From assembly GCA_965222645.1 (NCBI GenBank), contig OZ244968.1, positions 5,208,001 to 5,272,000 of the forward strand: a DNA stretch of 64,000 nt, written 5' to 3'. The notes under the pieces were generated by a model. The model was not told the origin of the DNA and did no database searches. It worked only from the letters and a program-made list of their open reading frames with translations. The stretch's first letter is position 1; each line of letters starts with the position of its first letter. Positions 1 through 9,658 of this stretch are shown here, in pieces. The translations under genes were made by a program, and so were the position numbers. Source of the stretch: JABDMH01 sp965222645. Lineage in GTDB: Bacteria; Bacteroidota; Bacteroidia; Chitinophagales; Saprospiraceae.

Positions 1-303
1 CCTGCAATATGCGAAAGGAAGATCTTGAAGGCTGATGTCTTTAATATTTACACCGAGCAGTTGACGTGCAATTTTATCCACGGTAGTCCACTGGTGATCG
101 CGATAGCATTCTCCCCATCCAACAATGCCATTTCGGAGTGACATCTTGATTAGTAATTTTGGAAGTTGATCAAACTGAACACTCCAACCTTTTTGTACGC
201 CAACGGGTAATTTGTGAAGAGGTTTGTCGATGGTCTTGCTTGCAACAGATTCGGGTTTAGCCGGCACCCTCACTTCATAAAACTCAAATAATTGTATTTT
301 CAT
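1..303 (-). CDS. Enolase-superfamily (mandelate racemase/muconate lactonizing type) enzyme, N-terminal part
   Basis: The gene starts at ATG 303 and runs off the left edge, so only about 101 residues are visible. They begin MKIQLFEFYEVRVP and continue through a segment with LLIKMSLRNGIVGWGE, which resembles the capping N-terminal domain of mandelate racemase/muconate lactonizing enzymes (the strand with GxxGWGE is typical). The Mg-binding and catalytic residues of the barrel lie outside the window, so the substrate cannot be read. The neighbours on the same strand are an SDR dehydrogenase and an RraA-type aldolase, which fits a sugar-acid dehydratase pathway; that is inference from context. 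Confidence 0.75.
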   Translation of the reverse strand, partial: MKIQLFEFYEVRVPAKPESVASKTIDKPLHKLPVGVQKGWSVQFDQLPKLLIKMSLRNGIVGWGECYRDHQWTTVDKIARQLLGVNIKDISLQDLPFAYCR

Positions 304-363
304 TTATGGGTGGTTTTTTTTATTCAGTTGAATTGCGAGTCAATTTTTAAGTGGTCGAAAAAT

Positions 364-1155
364 TTAAGTGAAATCACGATTAAAAATAAGACTCGTCACT
401 CCGTTGTCTACAAATATGTTTTGACCTGTAATACACCGCGCTAAATCTGATAACAAAAAGGCAACACAATTGCCGATATCTACTGGTCTGATATCATAGT
501 TAAGTACTTGTTGATTTTCGACAAAATCCTTGACCCACTGCTCAGGATCATCAGTCCATGTTTTTATGAGATCATAATTTTGTTCGGCATGTACATATCC
601 GGGACCTACCGCATTTACTCGAAATCCCAAAGGACCAATTTCACAAGCCATACCTTTTGTCAAACCCACTACGGCATTTTTGGCACTGCAGTACAGGGCA
701 TACCGGGACTGACTGCTATGGGCATGGACAGAAGAAATATTTACGATATTCCCTGTGGTATTTTTTTCCAGGCATTTTTTGACAAAGAGTTTTGATAGTT
801 GCCATACTGCTTTCACATCCGTATTAAATAGGTGATTATATTCTTCATCAGATACCTGATGAGCTAATTTGCTTAAGCCGACACCTGCATTATTCACCAG
901 GCCATTTACTCCCCCGCAAAACTCGTCTATTTTATCAAACATCTCGACCAGATCCGCACTCTTATTTAGATCTGCCCGAATGGTCAATGCTGATGGATAC
1001 TGCTCCCTACAGCGATCCAGCTTCTCCTGAGAAATGTCATTAATAACTAACGTGGCACCGCAATTATTTAGGGCTTCACACAGCCCTGAGGCAATACCCA
1101 GACCCGCTCCACCCGTGATCAGAATTTTATGTTCTGAAAGATCGATTGCTTGCAT
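364..1155 (-). CDS. SDR family NAD(P)-dependent oxidoreductase
   Basis: This is a classical short-chain dehydrogenase of about 263 residues. The cofactor motif TGGAGLGIASG lies near residue 14, followed by NNAG (VNNAGVGLS) and the catalytic Ser (NISSVHAHSS) with YCSAK (Tyr-x3-Lys). The C-terminus has the usual GQNIFVDNG segment. An upstream in-frame ATG at 1188 would add 11 residues; I prefer 1155 because SDR proteins normally start about 10 residues before the Gly-rich loop. It is co-directional with the partial dehydratase and the RraA-like gene and probably oxidises a sugar-acid or hydroxy-acid intermediate. Substrate and NAD versus NADP preference are not visible. Confidence 0.88.
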   Translation of the reverse strand: MQAIDLSEHKILITGGAGLGIASGLCEALNNCGATLVINDISQEKLDRCREQYPSALTIRADLNKSADLVEMFDKIDEFCGGVNGLVNNAGVGLSKLAHQVSDEEYNHLFNTDVKAVWQLSKLFVKKCLEKNTTGNIVNISSVHAHSSQSRYALYCSAKNAVVGLTKGMACEIGPLGFRVNAVGPGYVHAEQNYDLIKTWTDDPEQWVKDFVENQQVLNYDIRPVDIGNCVAFLLSDLARCITGQNIFVDNGVTSLIFNRDFT

Positions 1156-1232
1156 ACTATTTTCTTTATTCGGATACTGTGATTTCATTCATATATACGG
1201 AGACCTAAGTGCAAGTACACAATCGAAATTAA

Positions 1233-1919
1233 TCACATTATTCCATATTTCTTAAATGCTTCTACAGCACTCATGCCATTTGCGATCGCCTTTTGCACTA
1301 CTTTCTCCCCCGTTGCTTTTTCGATCGCTTGATTTATAATCTCTTTTTCCATTGTTGATGGCACGATACACACTCCATCAATATCACCCAGGACCAGGTC
1401 TCCCGGTCTGACATCAACCACGCCTACTTTGAGGGGGAGTCTAAAATCTAACACAGTCCCTCGCGGTCCCTGATCTTGAGCATACCGTCCTCGGCAAAAA
1501 GTAGGAAAATTGAGGGCCAGGATTCCCGAAGTATCCCGGCTCAAACCGTTGAGAACAGCTCCGGCAGCTCCAAGCTTGATGGCCCTGGTGCTCATGAGTT
1601 CACCCCATAGTGCATAGTTTGCGCTGCCTCCGGATGCCAAGTATACTTCTCCTGATTTAAGATCATCCAATGCCTCCAGCATAAGACCAAATGGTTTTTC
1701 GGAGTGTAAATACTGATTGGTCGAATCCAGATCCGCATGTAGAACGGGCATTGCCCTTCCCACCAGAACCATGTCTTCCTTCAGCGGTTGGACGGAGGCC
1801 GGCAAAAACTGATTCATCAATCCATGTTGATCCATTATATCACCGACTACAGCTGTGAATAAGTATTGTCGAATTAGTGAGAATAATTGCGTGTCATTTT
1901 TCCAGGTGGTATCCGGCAT
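1233..1919 (-). CDS. RraA family protein / HMG-type aldolase
   Basis: The protein has 228 residues and belongs to the RraA (dimethylmenaquinone methyltransferase-like) fold. Members are regulators of RNase E or class II 4-hydroxy-4-methyl-2-oxoglutarate/oxaloacetate-type aldolases. Visible family hallmarks are VVGDIMDQHG near residue 25, the GSANYALWGELMST segment, GAAGAVLNGLSRD containing the Arg-Asp pair of the active site, and PGDLVLGDIDGVCIVP. Its position beside a dehydratase and an SDR argues for a retro-aldol step in sugar-acid breakdown rather than RNase regulation. 77 bp separate it from the SDR start, so the genes are likely one operon. Confidence 0.85.
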   Translation of the reverse strand: MPDTTWKNDTQLFSLIRQYLFTAVVGDIMDQHGLMNQFLPASVQPLKEDMVLVGRAMPVLHADLDSTNQYLHSEKPFGLMLEALDDLKSGEVYLASGGSANYALWGELMSTRAIKLGAAGAVLNGLSRDTSGILALNFPTFCRGRYAQDQGPRGTVLDFRLPLKVGVVDVRPGDLVLGDIDGVCIVPSTMEKEIINQAIEKATGEKVVQKAIANGMSAVEAFKKYGIM

Positions 1920-2094
1920 TTTTTGAGTTTATTTTTAAACCTCGAAATAGAATTTAGTTCTCCTGAATTCACTGGCCATTATTTTGCGTAAGTCTCTACC
2001 TCTAAATATGATAGGAATAGTGAACATGCCTATTAAGTCCTATTTTTCGATAGTTCCCAGTGCAGATCAGTTAAATTCATTGGCAAAAAAGAAA

Positions 2095-5000
2095 TTACAA
2101 TGCACTTTTTGGGGCCTTATATTCGATAGTTTGTAAATGCTGTTTATTGTTGGCTATAATTATTATCGTTCTATTATCTTTCAATCGAATCTCCGCCATA
2201 TCTTTTGCATCAAAAGGAGCATGAAACCCACTTTGGTTAAGACCCACCGGATCGAAATTTCCGCGCCCGTCTCCCTTTAAGAATAAACCATATCCCGCAT
2301 CATTGCGGGGAGTTTCGATTTCTGATTGAAAAAGATTTCCCGATAGCAGCAAATCACTATTCCCATCAAGATCGAAATCTCTGATGAGAATATTATTTAT
2401 CGATGATATCTGAGCGAGATTGGGCAATGGATCATTCCTGTATGCTCCTCCGCCCAAATTTTCAATGTAGGTCGAGGCAAAACTATGCGCTTTAAGATTA
2501 AGCGCACCCTCAAGTGATGGACCATAAATGTCCTGTAGATTTGCAGAACCAAAGTCTTCATAAGTGGGAAATTTGGCCGTTAATGAAGGTATTTGCTGGG
2601 ATGAACAATCTTTGCCTCTCACAGGATAGATCTCTCCATGCTCATAATAGCTCAACACGATATCCAGGCTGCCATTGTCATCAAAATCATCGCTAAATAT
2701 CTCAAATGGTTCGAACGGAGTGGCTTTGTATTTGTAATTTAGTCCCAAATTTCCTACCACCAGATCCTCATCTCCATCTCCATCCATATCTTCAGCCGTA
2801 ACTGCGTAATACCAACCATTCGAAGTGTCAAAGTCCTTGATCCGCTTCCTTGAAAACCGGCCATCATCATCCTGTGTAAATAGTGTGACCGGCATCCATT
2901 CTCCCACAATAACCAAGTCCTCTCTGCCATCCCTATTTTGATCGGTCCAGGATGCAGCAGTGACCAGCCCCAAGTCAATAAATTGTGGGGCTTTTTTCAT
3001 TGTCACGTCGACGAATTTTCCATTGCGATTTTCTAGTAATTGGCTGCTCGCCGGCACCGGATATCTACCTGGTATTAAACGCCCACCGACAAAAAGATCA
3101 ATATCACCGTCCAGGTCAAAGTCTGCGGGAGCGACACAGGAACCACTCGATAAATAACGAGGCAATGCTTCAGCACTTTTGACAAATGCTCCACTACCGT
3201 CATTGATGTAAAGCCTATCCTGCAAGCTCTCACTAGTTTCTGCAAACTCGTTACCCCCACTGACAATAAATAGATCCAGATCGTCATCTAAATCCACATC
3301 AAAAAACGCAGCGTCCATGTCTTCACAAGCTAAGTCTTGGGACCATGCCCCCGAAGTTATCGGATCAAAATTGCCAAGGTTATTTTGCATATACAAAGTA
3401 CCGGAGTATCCCGCAGAGCCACCGACAAAAAAGTCCTGTAATTTGTCTCCATTGACATCTCCCACACCTAATGGTGGTCCAAATTCAGACATTTTGTGCG
3501 GTAATAATACTTCCCTGATATAATCATCAAATTCATTTTCGTGATGGAGGGATTTAGACAAATCCAGCACATCAGTGACATTGACAAATAATTGTTCCTC
3601 AATTTCATTTTTGGTCATCGGTATATTAATCGATGCGTCCCCTTGATGAACTGCGATGATCTGATTTGCCTGAAGGTTTGTCAATTCAGTCACAGTTTCA
3701 TCGGGCCATTGCACAATCATTTTGTCAACAACCTGTTCACGACCAAGTCCAAAGTGAACGATTTCCTCACTCTTAGACATATAGCCCCTGGCGTTGCTGA
3801 TCTGAACCATTTGCCAAAATTCTTCATTTTGATAGAGGGTGACTTTTGAGCCATAAATATTTTTGTGGTCGATCCCACTCAATCTGATACGGATGAAATT
3901 TCCCAGGCCCTGTTCCATTGTCTGATTTTTGTAAAGCATGGCTTCCTGATCGATGTTATTAATCACGAGATCGAGGTCCCCGTCTGCATCTAAATCACCA
4001 TAAGCTGCACCATTGGAAAGTGTGGGAAGCTCAAATCCCCATTCTTTGATCATCTTTGTAAATGTCAGATCACCGTTGTTTTTAAACACATAATTGGCCA
4101 GGTAATCACTGGGAGCCAATTCGACAAACTCCATTAGATCAATCAAATCCCGTGATGAGACTCCCTTTTGGTGAGCTATCCTATTTATACTGTCCAACTT
4201 AGCGTCATAAATATCTTGCAGATCACTGAATCGATTGTTGTTCTTCACACCGTTGGTCACAAAAATATCTTTGTATCCATCATTGTCAAGATCTGCAAAT
4301 AGTGGTGCCCAACTCCAGTCTGTATTACTTACACCCGCCAGCTGGGCCAAATCGCTGAAACTGCCGTTACCAGTGTTGCGTTGGAGAGTGTTGAACATAT
4401 ACTGATAATGACCACCTGATCTTACCTGATCCCAAAAATCGTCTGGCTTCATTGCTCCCATGTGTGTTTTTATGCGCTTATGGTCTTCCGCAACCATATC
4501 GACCACGAGAATATCCAGGTGCCCATCATTGTCATAATCTGCAACATCACTGCCCATGCTAAAATTTGAAATGTGGTTGACCAGATCATGGATCTTATCC
4601 TCAAATGTGCCATCCTGCTGGTTCATGTAGAGGTGGTCTGGTTCGTTGAAATCGTTGGGTACATAAATGTCCATCCAACCATCATGATTAAAATCCCCAA
4701 CTGATGCCGATAGCCCAAAAGCGAAGTTTCTAAGCTGTGCAGCATCTGTGACATCTTCGAATTTGTTATTTCCAAGATTCCTGAATAGTTTATCGCTAAA
4801 TAGCCGGTTGACTGCCATGGATTTGTCGAGTTGCCCACCCACTCCGGGTAAGCTCGGTGGGAGATTTACTAAGTACATATCTACCAATCCATCATTGTCG
4901 TAATCAAAAAAAATAGACTGAATAGAGAATCCATGATCATCTAAACCATACGATGCTGCACTCTCAGTAAAGGTGAGATCGCCGTTGTTAATGTATAACT

Positions 5001-5454
5001 GATTTGCGCTATTTTCATCTTCGAGATATACATTACGACTCACATATATGTCCTGGTCTCCATCGAAATCGACATCAGCAAATGTCACTCCGCTTGACCA
5101 GAGTGTATCCTGCGAAATACCGGCACTTTCTGATATGTCTGAAAACTGAAAATTTCCCTTATTCAGATAAAGTCTGTCCCTGACTTGATTTCCGGTGAAG
5201 AAAATATCAAGCATTCCGTCATTGTTGACATCTCCCAATGCAACACCCCCACCAGATATGAATTCGACGTTGACAATGTGATTGTTATTTCTTGTTTGCT
5301 GCACCTCATTTCTAAAATCAATTGCCGTGTATTCGGCATCCATCAGCTCGAAGAGTGTTGTATGATCCACATCGCTGTTGGCCTGTGGATCACAGGCATA
5401 GAGTGCTGTGACAATCAGGACGCCAATTTGTAGTTGTGGAAAATAATATTTCAT
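2095..5454 (-). CDS. Large FG-GAP/VCBS repeat lipoprotein with ASPIC/UnbV domain
   Basis: 1119 residues. The N-terminus has a lipoprotein signal with LYAC lipobox (Cys about 21). Many FG-GAP/VCBS-type calcium loops of the form D-x-N/D-x-D-G-x-x-D follow (for example GDVNNDGMLDIFF and ADYDNDGHLDILVV), in one block at about residues 65-510 and a second at about 650-1090. Between them, at about 530-605, lies an ASPIC/UnbV domain (YGSKVTLYQNEEFW ... HFGLGREQVVDKMIVQWPD). The protein should sit on the outer membrane facing out as a multi-propeller binding surface. It is divergent from a second ASPIC/UnbV protein, with 103 bp between starts. The role in substrate binding is inferred from the adjacent SusC/SusD genes; no enzymatic site is recognised. 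Confidence 0.88.
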   Translation of the reverse strand: MKYYFPQLQIGVLIVTALYACDPQANSDVDHTTLFELMDAEYTAIDFRNEVQQTRNNNHIVNVEFISGGGVALGDVNNDGMLDIFFTGNQVRDRLYLNKGNFQFSDISESAGISQDTLWSSGVTFADVDFDGDQDIYVSRNVYLEDENSANQLYINNGDLTFTESAASYGLDDHGFSIQSIFFDYDNDGLVDMYLVNLPPSLPGVGGQLDKSMAVNRLFSDKLFRNLGNNKFEDVTDAAQLRNFAFGLSASVGDFNHDGWMDIYVPNDFNEPDHLYMNQQDGTFEDKIHDLVNHISNFSMGSDVADYDNDGHLDILVVDMVAEDHKRIKTHMGAMKPDDFWDQVRSGGHYQYMFNTLQRNTGNGSFSDLAQLAGVSNTDWSWAPLFADLDNDGYKDIFVTNGVKNNNRFSDLQDIYDAKLDSINRIAHQKGVSSRDLIDLMEFVELAPSDYLANYVFKNNGDLTFTKMIKEWGFELPTLSNGAAYGDLDADGDLDLVINNIDQEAMLYKNQTMEQGLGNFIRIRLSGIDHKNIYGSKVTLYQNEEFWQMVQISNARGYMSKSEEIVHFGLGREQVVDKMIVQWPDETVTELTNLQANQIIAVHQGDASINIPMTKNEIEEQLFVNVTDVLDLSKSLHHENEFDDYIREVLLPHKMSEFGPPLGVGDVNGDKLQDFFVGGSAGYSGTLYMQNNLGNFDPITSGAWSQDLACEDMDAAFFDVDLDDDLDLFIVSGGNEFAETSESLQDRLYINDGSGAFVKSAEALPRYLSSGSCVAPADFDLDGDIDLFVGGRLIPGRYPVPASSQLLENRNGKFVDVTMKKAPQFIDLGLVTAASWTDQNRDGREDLVIVGEWMPVTLFTQDDDGRFSRKRIKDFDTSNGWYYAVTAEDMDGDGDEDLVVGNLGLNYKYKATPFEPFEIFSDDFDDNGSLDIVLSYYEHGEIYPVRGKDCSSQQIPSLTAKFPTYEDFGSANLQDIYGPSLEGALNLKAHSFASTYIENLGGGAYRNDPLPNLAQISSINNILIRDFDLDGNSDLLLSGNLFQSEIETPRNDAGYGLFLKGDGRGNFDPVGLNQSGFHAPFDAKDMAEIRLKDNRTIIIIANNKQHLQTIEYKAPKSAL

Positions 5455-5557
5455 GATTGGAAAATAGATAAAATAAACACTTCTTGCAGAAAATTATTAC
5501 TTACTTAGGCCCATGGCAACTCACAGGTACTTGGACATCTTATTCTTTTGCATTTAG

Positions 5558-7852
5558 ATGTCTATGATAATGGAAAAAAGAGACGTTCAAATATTCCTAT
5601 ACCTGATACTGACGATTCTGTCTGGATGTCAGCAAGGCGATGATTTGCACCCCCAATTCGGACAAATCAGTGAGTATGAGGCAATTGTTTCTACTGACAG
5701 CACTACTCAAAGGATGATAGAAGCTGTGAGACGGGCATATGACAAAGTTGATCCGGAGAAAGTACCTTACATCTTGAATCATGAGAAGGTCAAGATCTTA
5801 AAGAAAAGGCTTGACGATATGGAAATTGGAGCTGAACGTAACCTGGCTTTGTACGATTATGGTCAGGAATTGTTGAGATCGGGTGAGACAGAAGAGGCGA
5901 TCGATGTGTTTGGCAACTTTCTCTCTTTTTTTACCGATAGAGAGTTCGTCAACAAAGTAACAACGTTGAATGAATTTCGCCAGCAGCTGGCAATTTGTCA
6001 TTTGAGAAAAGGAGAGCAGGACAATTGTATCCAAAACCATACCAATGAGTCGTGTATCATACCCATTTCGGAAATAGGGCAACACATACAAAGGGAAAGC
6101 TCTAATGCAGCCATATTCTATTTAAATCAATGCCTTGAAACCCATCCCACAAACTATGAATACCAATATCTGCTCAACATAGCTCACATGACCTTGGGTA
6201 CTTACCCAGATAGTGTCCCACCTGAATTTATCATTCCGTTGCACTATTTTCAGCAAGATGGTTTTCCCAAGTTTGAGGATATTGGCTCAAATCTCGGCGT
6301 TGATGTCAATGAACTCTCCGGAGGGCTTTGTGTGGGTGATTTTAATGGAGACTTCTACCTGGATTTAATGGTGTCATCTTGGGGTTTTGAAGATCAGATC
6401 AGGTATTACGAAAATGATAGGAGCGGAGGTTTTTTGGACAGGACATCGTATACGGGACTTGTGGGAGTCACCGGAGGTCTCAACCTGAAGCATGCGGACT
6501 ACAACAATGACGGGCACCTAGATTTCGTCATTTTACGAGGAGCCTGGTTGGAAAATTATGGCGGTATACCCAATTCACTTATTAGAAATAACGGCGATGG
6601 GACTTTCACTGATGTGACTCAGGAGGTTGGAATGTATTCCTTGCGACCCACTCAGACAGCGGTCTGGGCAGATTTTAATCTCGATGGGTGGCTGGATCTA
6701 TTTATTGCAAATGAGTCAAAGCCAAATAGTGTCAACCCGTGTGAGCTTTTTTTGAACACAGGTAAGGGTACCTTCCGGGAAGTTGCGCAGGAAGCCAATC
6801 TAAGGGCATTCGGTTTTTTTAAGGGGGTAGATGCAGGTGACATCAATAATGATGGATTCCCAGATTTGTACATTTCAAATTTTGAAGGAAATAATTTACT
6901 GTATGTGAATAGGGGTTTGGATAACGGCTTGTTATTTGCGCCATTTGAGGATAGCATGAGTATTGCGGGACCCTATGAAAGTTTTCCGACCTGGATGTTT
7001 GATTACAACAACGATGGTTTTGAGGACATTTTCGTTTCCGGATATTCAAATGCAGAGAAATCTCCGGCAAATATGTTGATGGCGAATATTAGGAATCCTC
7101 ATGATCCACGGATTATGGAGCGACGGCCAAAATTGTATAGAAATAATGGAGATGGTTCATTTGATGATGTCGGATACGATCTGGGCCTTACCGAGCCCGC
7201 TCCCACCATGGGTTGCAATTTTGGTGATCTGGATAACGATGGATTCCTCGACTTTTACCTGGCGACAGGTGATCCGAGTTTTCTCTCTATCGTACCCAAC
7301 AGGATGTACAGGAACATTGGTGGTGAGAGATTTGAAGATATCACCTTCTCCGGGGGTTTTGGTCATATTCAAAAGGGGCACGCAATTGGTTTTGGTGATC
7401 TTGATCTGGATGGTGATCAAGACATTTATGCCGTGATGGGAGGAGCATACGAAGGAGATAATTATCAGAACGTTTTATTTGAAAACCCGATTGGCAACAA
7501 GAATAATTGGATAAATATTATTTTGGAAGGGACAGTGAGTAATAGATCCGCCATTGGCAGTAGGGTCAAGATCAGCATAAATGATCAGGACACTCCTAGG
7601 ACCGTCTTTCATACCGTGGGCTCAGGAGCGAGCTTTGGTGGCAATAGCCTAATGGCGGAAATCGGACTGGGACAGGCAAGAGTCATAAAAAGTTTAGAAA
7701 TTACATGGGCCAATGCAAAAAGGATAGTTTCTGTTTATACCGATATACCTGTAAATAAGGTCATAAGAATTAAAGAGGGACAAGAAGAGGTCGATCACCT
7801 GGATCTGAGTTCTGTGGATTTTACAAAAGGCCATGACCACCATTCCCATTAG
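5558..7852 (+). CDS. TPR-like plus FG-GAP/ASPIC-UnbV lipoprotein
   Basis: 764 residues with three candidate ATG starts (5558, 5564, 5570); the third gives MEKRDVQIFLYL and the cleanest signal. The lipobox is LSGC, so it is probably an outer-membrane lipoprotein. Residues about 45-230 are helical with TPR-like stretches (RNLALYDYGQELLRSGETEEA, then AIFYLNQCLETHPTNYEYQ). FG-GAP calcium loops follow from about 255 to 640 (GDFNGDFYLDLMV, ADYNNDGHLDFVIL, GDINNDGFPDLYI, GDLDLDGDQDIYAV). The ASPIC/UnbV domain is at about 648-745. The tail is His-rich (GHDHHSH). This CRTAC1-like layout often accompanies SusC/SusD systems in Saprospiria-type genomes (family knowledge). Confidence 0.87.
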   Translation: MSMIMEKRDVQIFLYLILTILSGCQQGDDLHPQFGQISEYEAIVSTDSTTQRMIEAVRRAYDKVDPEKVPYILNHEKVKILKKRLDDMEIGAERNLALYDYGQELLRSGETEEAIDVFGNFLSFFTDREFVNKVTTLNEFRQQLAICHLRKGEQDNCIQNHTNESCIIPISEIGQHIQRESSNAAIFYLNQCLETHPTNYEYQYLLNIAHMTLGTYPDSVPPEFIIPLHYFQQDGFPKFEDIGSNLGVDVNELSGGLCVGDFNGDFYLDLMVSSWGFEDQIRYYENDRSGGFLDRTSYTGLVGVTGGLNLKHADYNNDGHLDFVILRGAWLENYGGIPNSLIRNNGDGTFTDVTQEVGMYSLRPTQTAVWADFNLDGWLDLFIANESKPNSVNPCELFLNTGKGTFREVAQEANLRAFGFFKGVDAGDINNDGFPDLYISNFEGNNLLYVNRGLDNGLLFAPFEDSMSIAGPYESFPTWMFDYNNDGFEDIFVSGYSNAEKSPANMLMANIRNPHDPRIMERRPKLYRNNGDGSFDDVGYDLGLTEPAPTMGCNFGDLDNDGFLDFYLATGDPSFLSIVPNRMYRNIGGERFEDITFSGGFGHIQKGHAIGFGDLDLDGDQDIYAVMGGAYEGDNYQNVLFENPIGNKNNWINIILEGTVSNRSAIGSRVKISINDQDTPRTVFHTVGSGASFGGNSLMAEIGLGQARVIKSLEITWANAKRIVSVYTDIPVNKVIRIKEGQEEVDHLDLSSVDFTKGHDHHSH

Positions 7853-7955
7853 CAGATTGTGTTGCATTTTTTTGTAGGCAAAAAGAAGAAATTGCCTATA
7901 GTAATTGGTGCAACAGTCTATTTGTCCTTTCACGACTGTTATTGACTTTTTATTG

Positions 7956-7992
7956 AAAAAAAAATCTGAACCTGGCGTACAGATTCAGATTT
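7956..7992 (-). terminator. Rho-independent terminator after susD-like gene
   Basis: On the minus strand a 9-bp stem (AAATCTGAA with TTCAGATTT, arms at 7962-7970 and 7984-7992) with a 13-nt loop runs straight into a T-run (A-run at 7956-7964 on the plus strand). It sits 26 bp past the stop of the SusD-like gene and would end the SusC-SusD transcript. Confidence 0.75.
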
Positions 7993-8017
7993 TCGATATA
8001 CGATTATCTTTTCTAAA

Positions 8018-9598
8018 CTAGAAATTGGGACCACCTGTATCCCACCACAGCCGGGTTCCGATTTCATCGGGACCACCGAGTTTGCCAGTCGCATCGGATA
8101 CTCCATCAGGATTGTTGTTTCGTTCGCCATTGACAAACGGCATTCGTCTTAAGAAGTCATCCGTAGGGACAACACCCCAATCTGCGTTACTGTCATTTTT
8201 GTAATTAAATGGTAATTTTGGATACCCGGTACGACGGTGATCGACCCAAATCTCAATTGTGTTATGTACGGCAGCTATCCACTTCTGCGTTATAATTTTT
8301 TCCAGCTTGAGCTCATTATCATCAGCTTCGTCCCATTTCACAGGGACTTCAATTCTACTGGTGAAGTCATTGACATCTCCTTCTGCCTTAGGATCGTTGT
8401 AGTCCCATGGCAACTTCGTCTGGTCTTGCTGTAGGTAGCCATCTACACCACCAGCTCCCCATTCGGCAAAACTTTCTCTCACACCATTTTCGTAGTGCTC
8501 CTGAGCATTGCCTGTACCAGCCCAACCTCTGAGTGCCGCTTCAGCAAGGAGAAAATGTGTTTCGCTGGAACTAAAGCAGCGTCTGGCAGGCCAGGTAATA
8601 AAAGCAGATGCGATGGTTGAATATGTAAGCCTGTCATCTTTAGCAACCAACAATGCACCATTTCGAATACCCTTGTATGGAAAGTCCGGATGATCACTAT
8701 AAACGGCAGGATCTGTTGCCGGATCAAAATACTTTGAGACCCGGGGATCTTCATACCCTCCCAACACGGATTCCATCGTTGCACTCATTCGAGTATCACC
8801 CCAACCAAAACAGATTCGGGCAGGCCGGAAGAAGCCATCGTAATTCTTAATGTAGAAGTTATCAGCATTGGCATCAATTAAACCACCAGGTGCAGCGATT
8901 GCTTTTTCTCCCTGAGCCTGGGCGAGTCCGGGATCGACTTTTGAAACACGCATGGCGAGTTGCAATCTCATCGAATTAGCAAGTTTAATCCATTTGCTGA
9001 TATCGCCACTGTAGCTCTCATCAAATTTTGCCATCCCCCCAAATTCTACATTGGCAGATAAGTCGGCGACAATTTGATCCAGTTCTGCAAACCAGGTGTT
9101 GTACAATGTTTCCTCACTATCGTAAAAAATAGTAGCATCAGAAGAGCCATAATTGGTATAAATAATTGGTCCGTGATACGCAGAAAGTCTCGATGCTGCC
9201 AAAACTCGTAAAAGCCTTGCCCAGGCGGCAAAAACCTGATTATTTTCGGCTTCAGCGATCTGCAAAACCTGACGGGCCGGGGCAAAAATTCGGCCGTACA
9301 CCCGGTTCCAATAAGTGTTCCAACGTATGTAGTACGTTGTATTATTTACACCACCTACAAAGGGTGTCGGTGTTGCCAGATGCCTGACAAAGGACTCATG
9401 TGCCAAATTGTGTTCAATCTGATCCCCAAAAATATTATTCAACATCGTGGGAAAGAACGCACCAACGTGGTTGTTGTCTTGCCTTAAAGATTCGTCAGAT
9501 ATTTGATATGGGTTAGTATTTAATTCGTCAAAGTTCTTTGTACAACCTACAAGTAAGGAGACCACAAGTAGATATTTTAGAACGGTAATATTTTTCAT
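8018..9598 (-). CDS. SusD/RagB family nutrient-binding outer-membrane lipoprotein
   Basis: 526 residues from ATG 9598 (MKNITVLKYLLVVSLLVGC). An in-frame ATG at 9619 would add seven residues but blurs the signal peptide. The lipobox LVGC is followed by TKNFDELNTNPYQ, the typical start of SusD-like_2 family proteins. The helical body includes segments such as WNRVYGRIFAPARQVL and SETHFLLAEAALRGW, the latter being the conserved C-terminal RagB/SusD helix, and the protein ends in a RMPFVNGERNNNP region. It works as the lid on the SusC-like channel encoded 60 bp upstream, on the cell surface. The ligand is not visible; the surrounding genes suggest a sugar acid or related small molecule. Confidence 0.93.
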   Translation of the reverse strand: MKNITVLKYLLVVSLLVGCTKNFDELNTNPYQISDESLRQDNNHVGAFFPTMLNNIFGDQIEHNLAHESFVRHLATPTPFVGGVNNTTYYIRWNTYWNRVYGRIFAPARQVLQIAEAENNQVFAAWARLLRVLAASRLSAYHGPIIYTNYGSSDATIFYDSEETLYNTWFAELDQIVADLSANVEFGGMAKFDESYSGDISKWIKLANSMRLQLAMRVSKVDPGLAQAQGEKAIAAPGGLIDANADNFYIKNYDGFFRPARICFGWGDTRMSATMESVLGGYEDPRVSKYFDPATDPAVYSDHPDFPYKGIRNGALLVAKDDRLTYSTIASAFITWPARRCFSSSETHFLLAEAALRGWAGTGNAQEHYENGVRESFAEWGAGGVDGYLQQDQTKLPWDYNDPKAEGDVNDFTSRIEVPVKWDEADDNELKLEKIITQKWIAAVHNTIEIWVDHRRTGYPKLPFNYKNDSNADWGVVPTDDFLRRMPFVNGERNNNPDGVSDATGKLGGPDEIGTRLWWDTGGPNF

Positions 9599-9658
9599 AT
9601 TATTTAGCTTTAATATCATGTTTAACTAGTCCAACTAATTAACACTCGATATCATGGA

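Noticed and set aside
7868..7896. Hairpin TAGGCAA/TTGCCTA between the convergent UnbV and SusD genes
   Set aside because: No T-run follows on either strand in the right place, so I do not call it a terminator.
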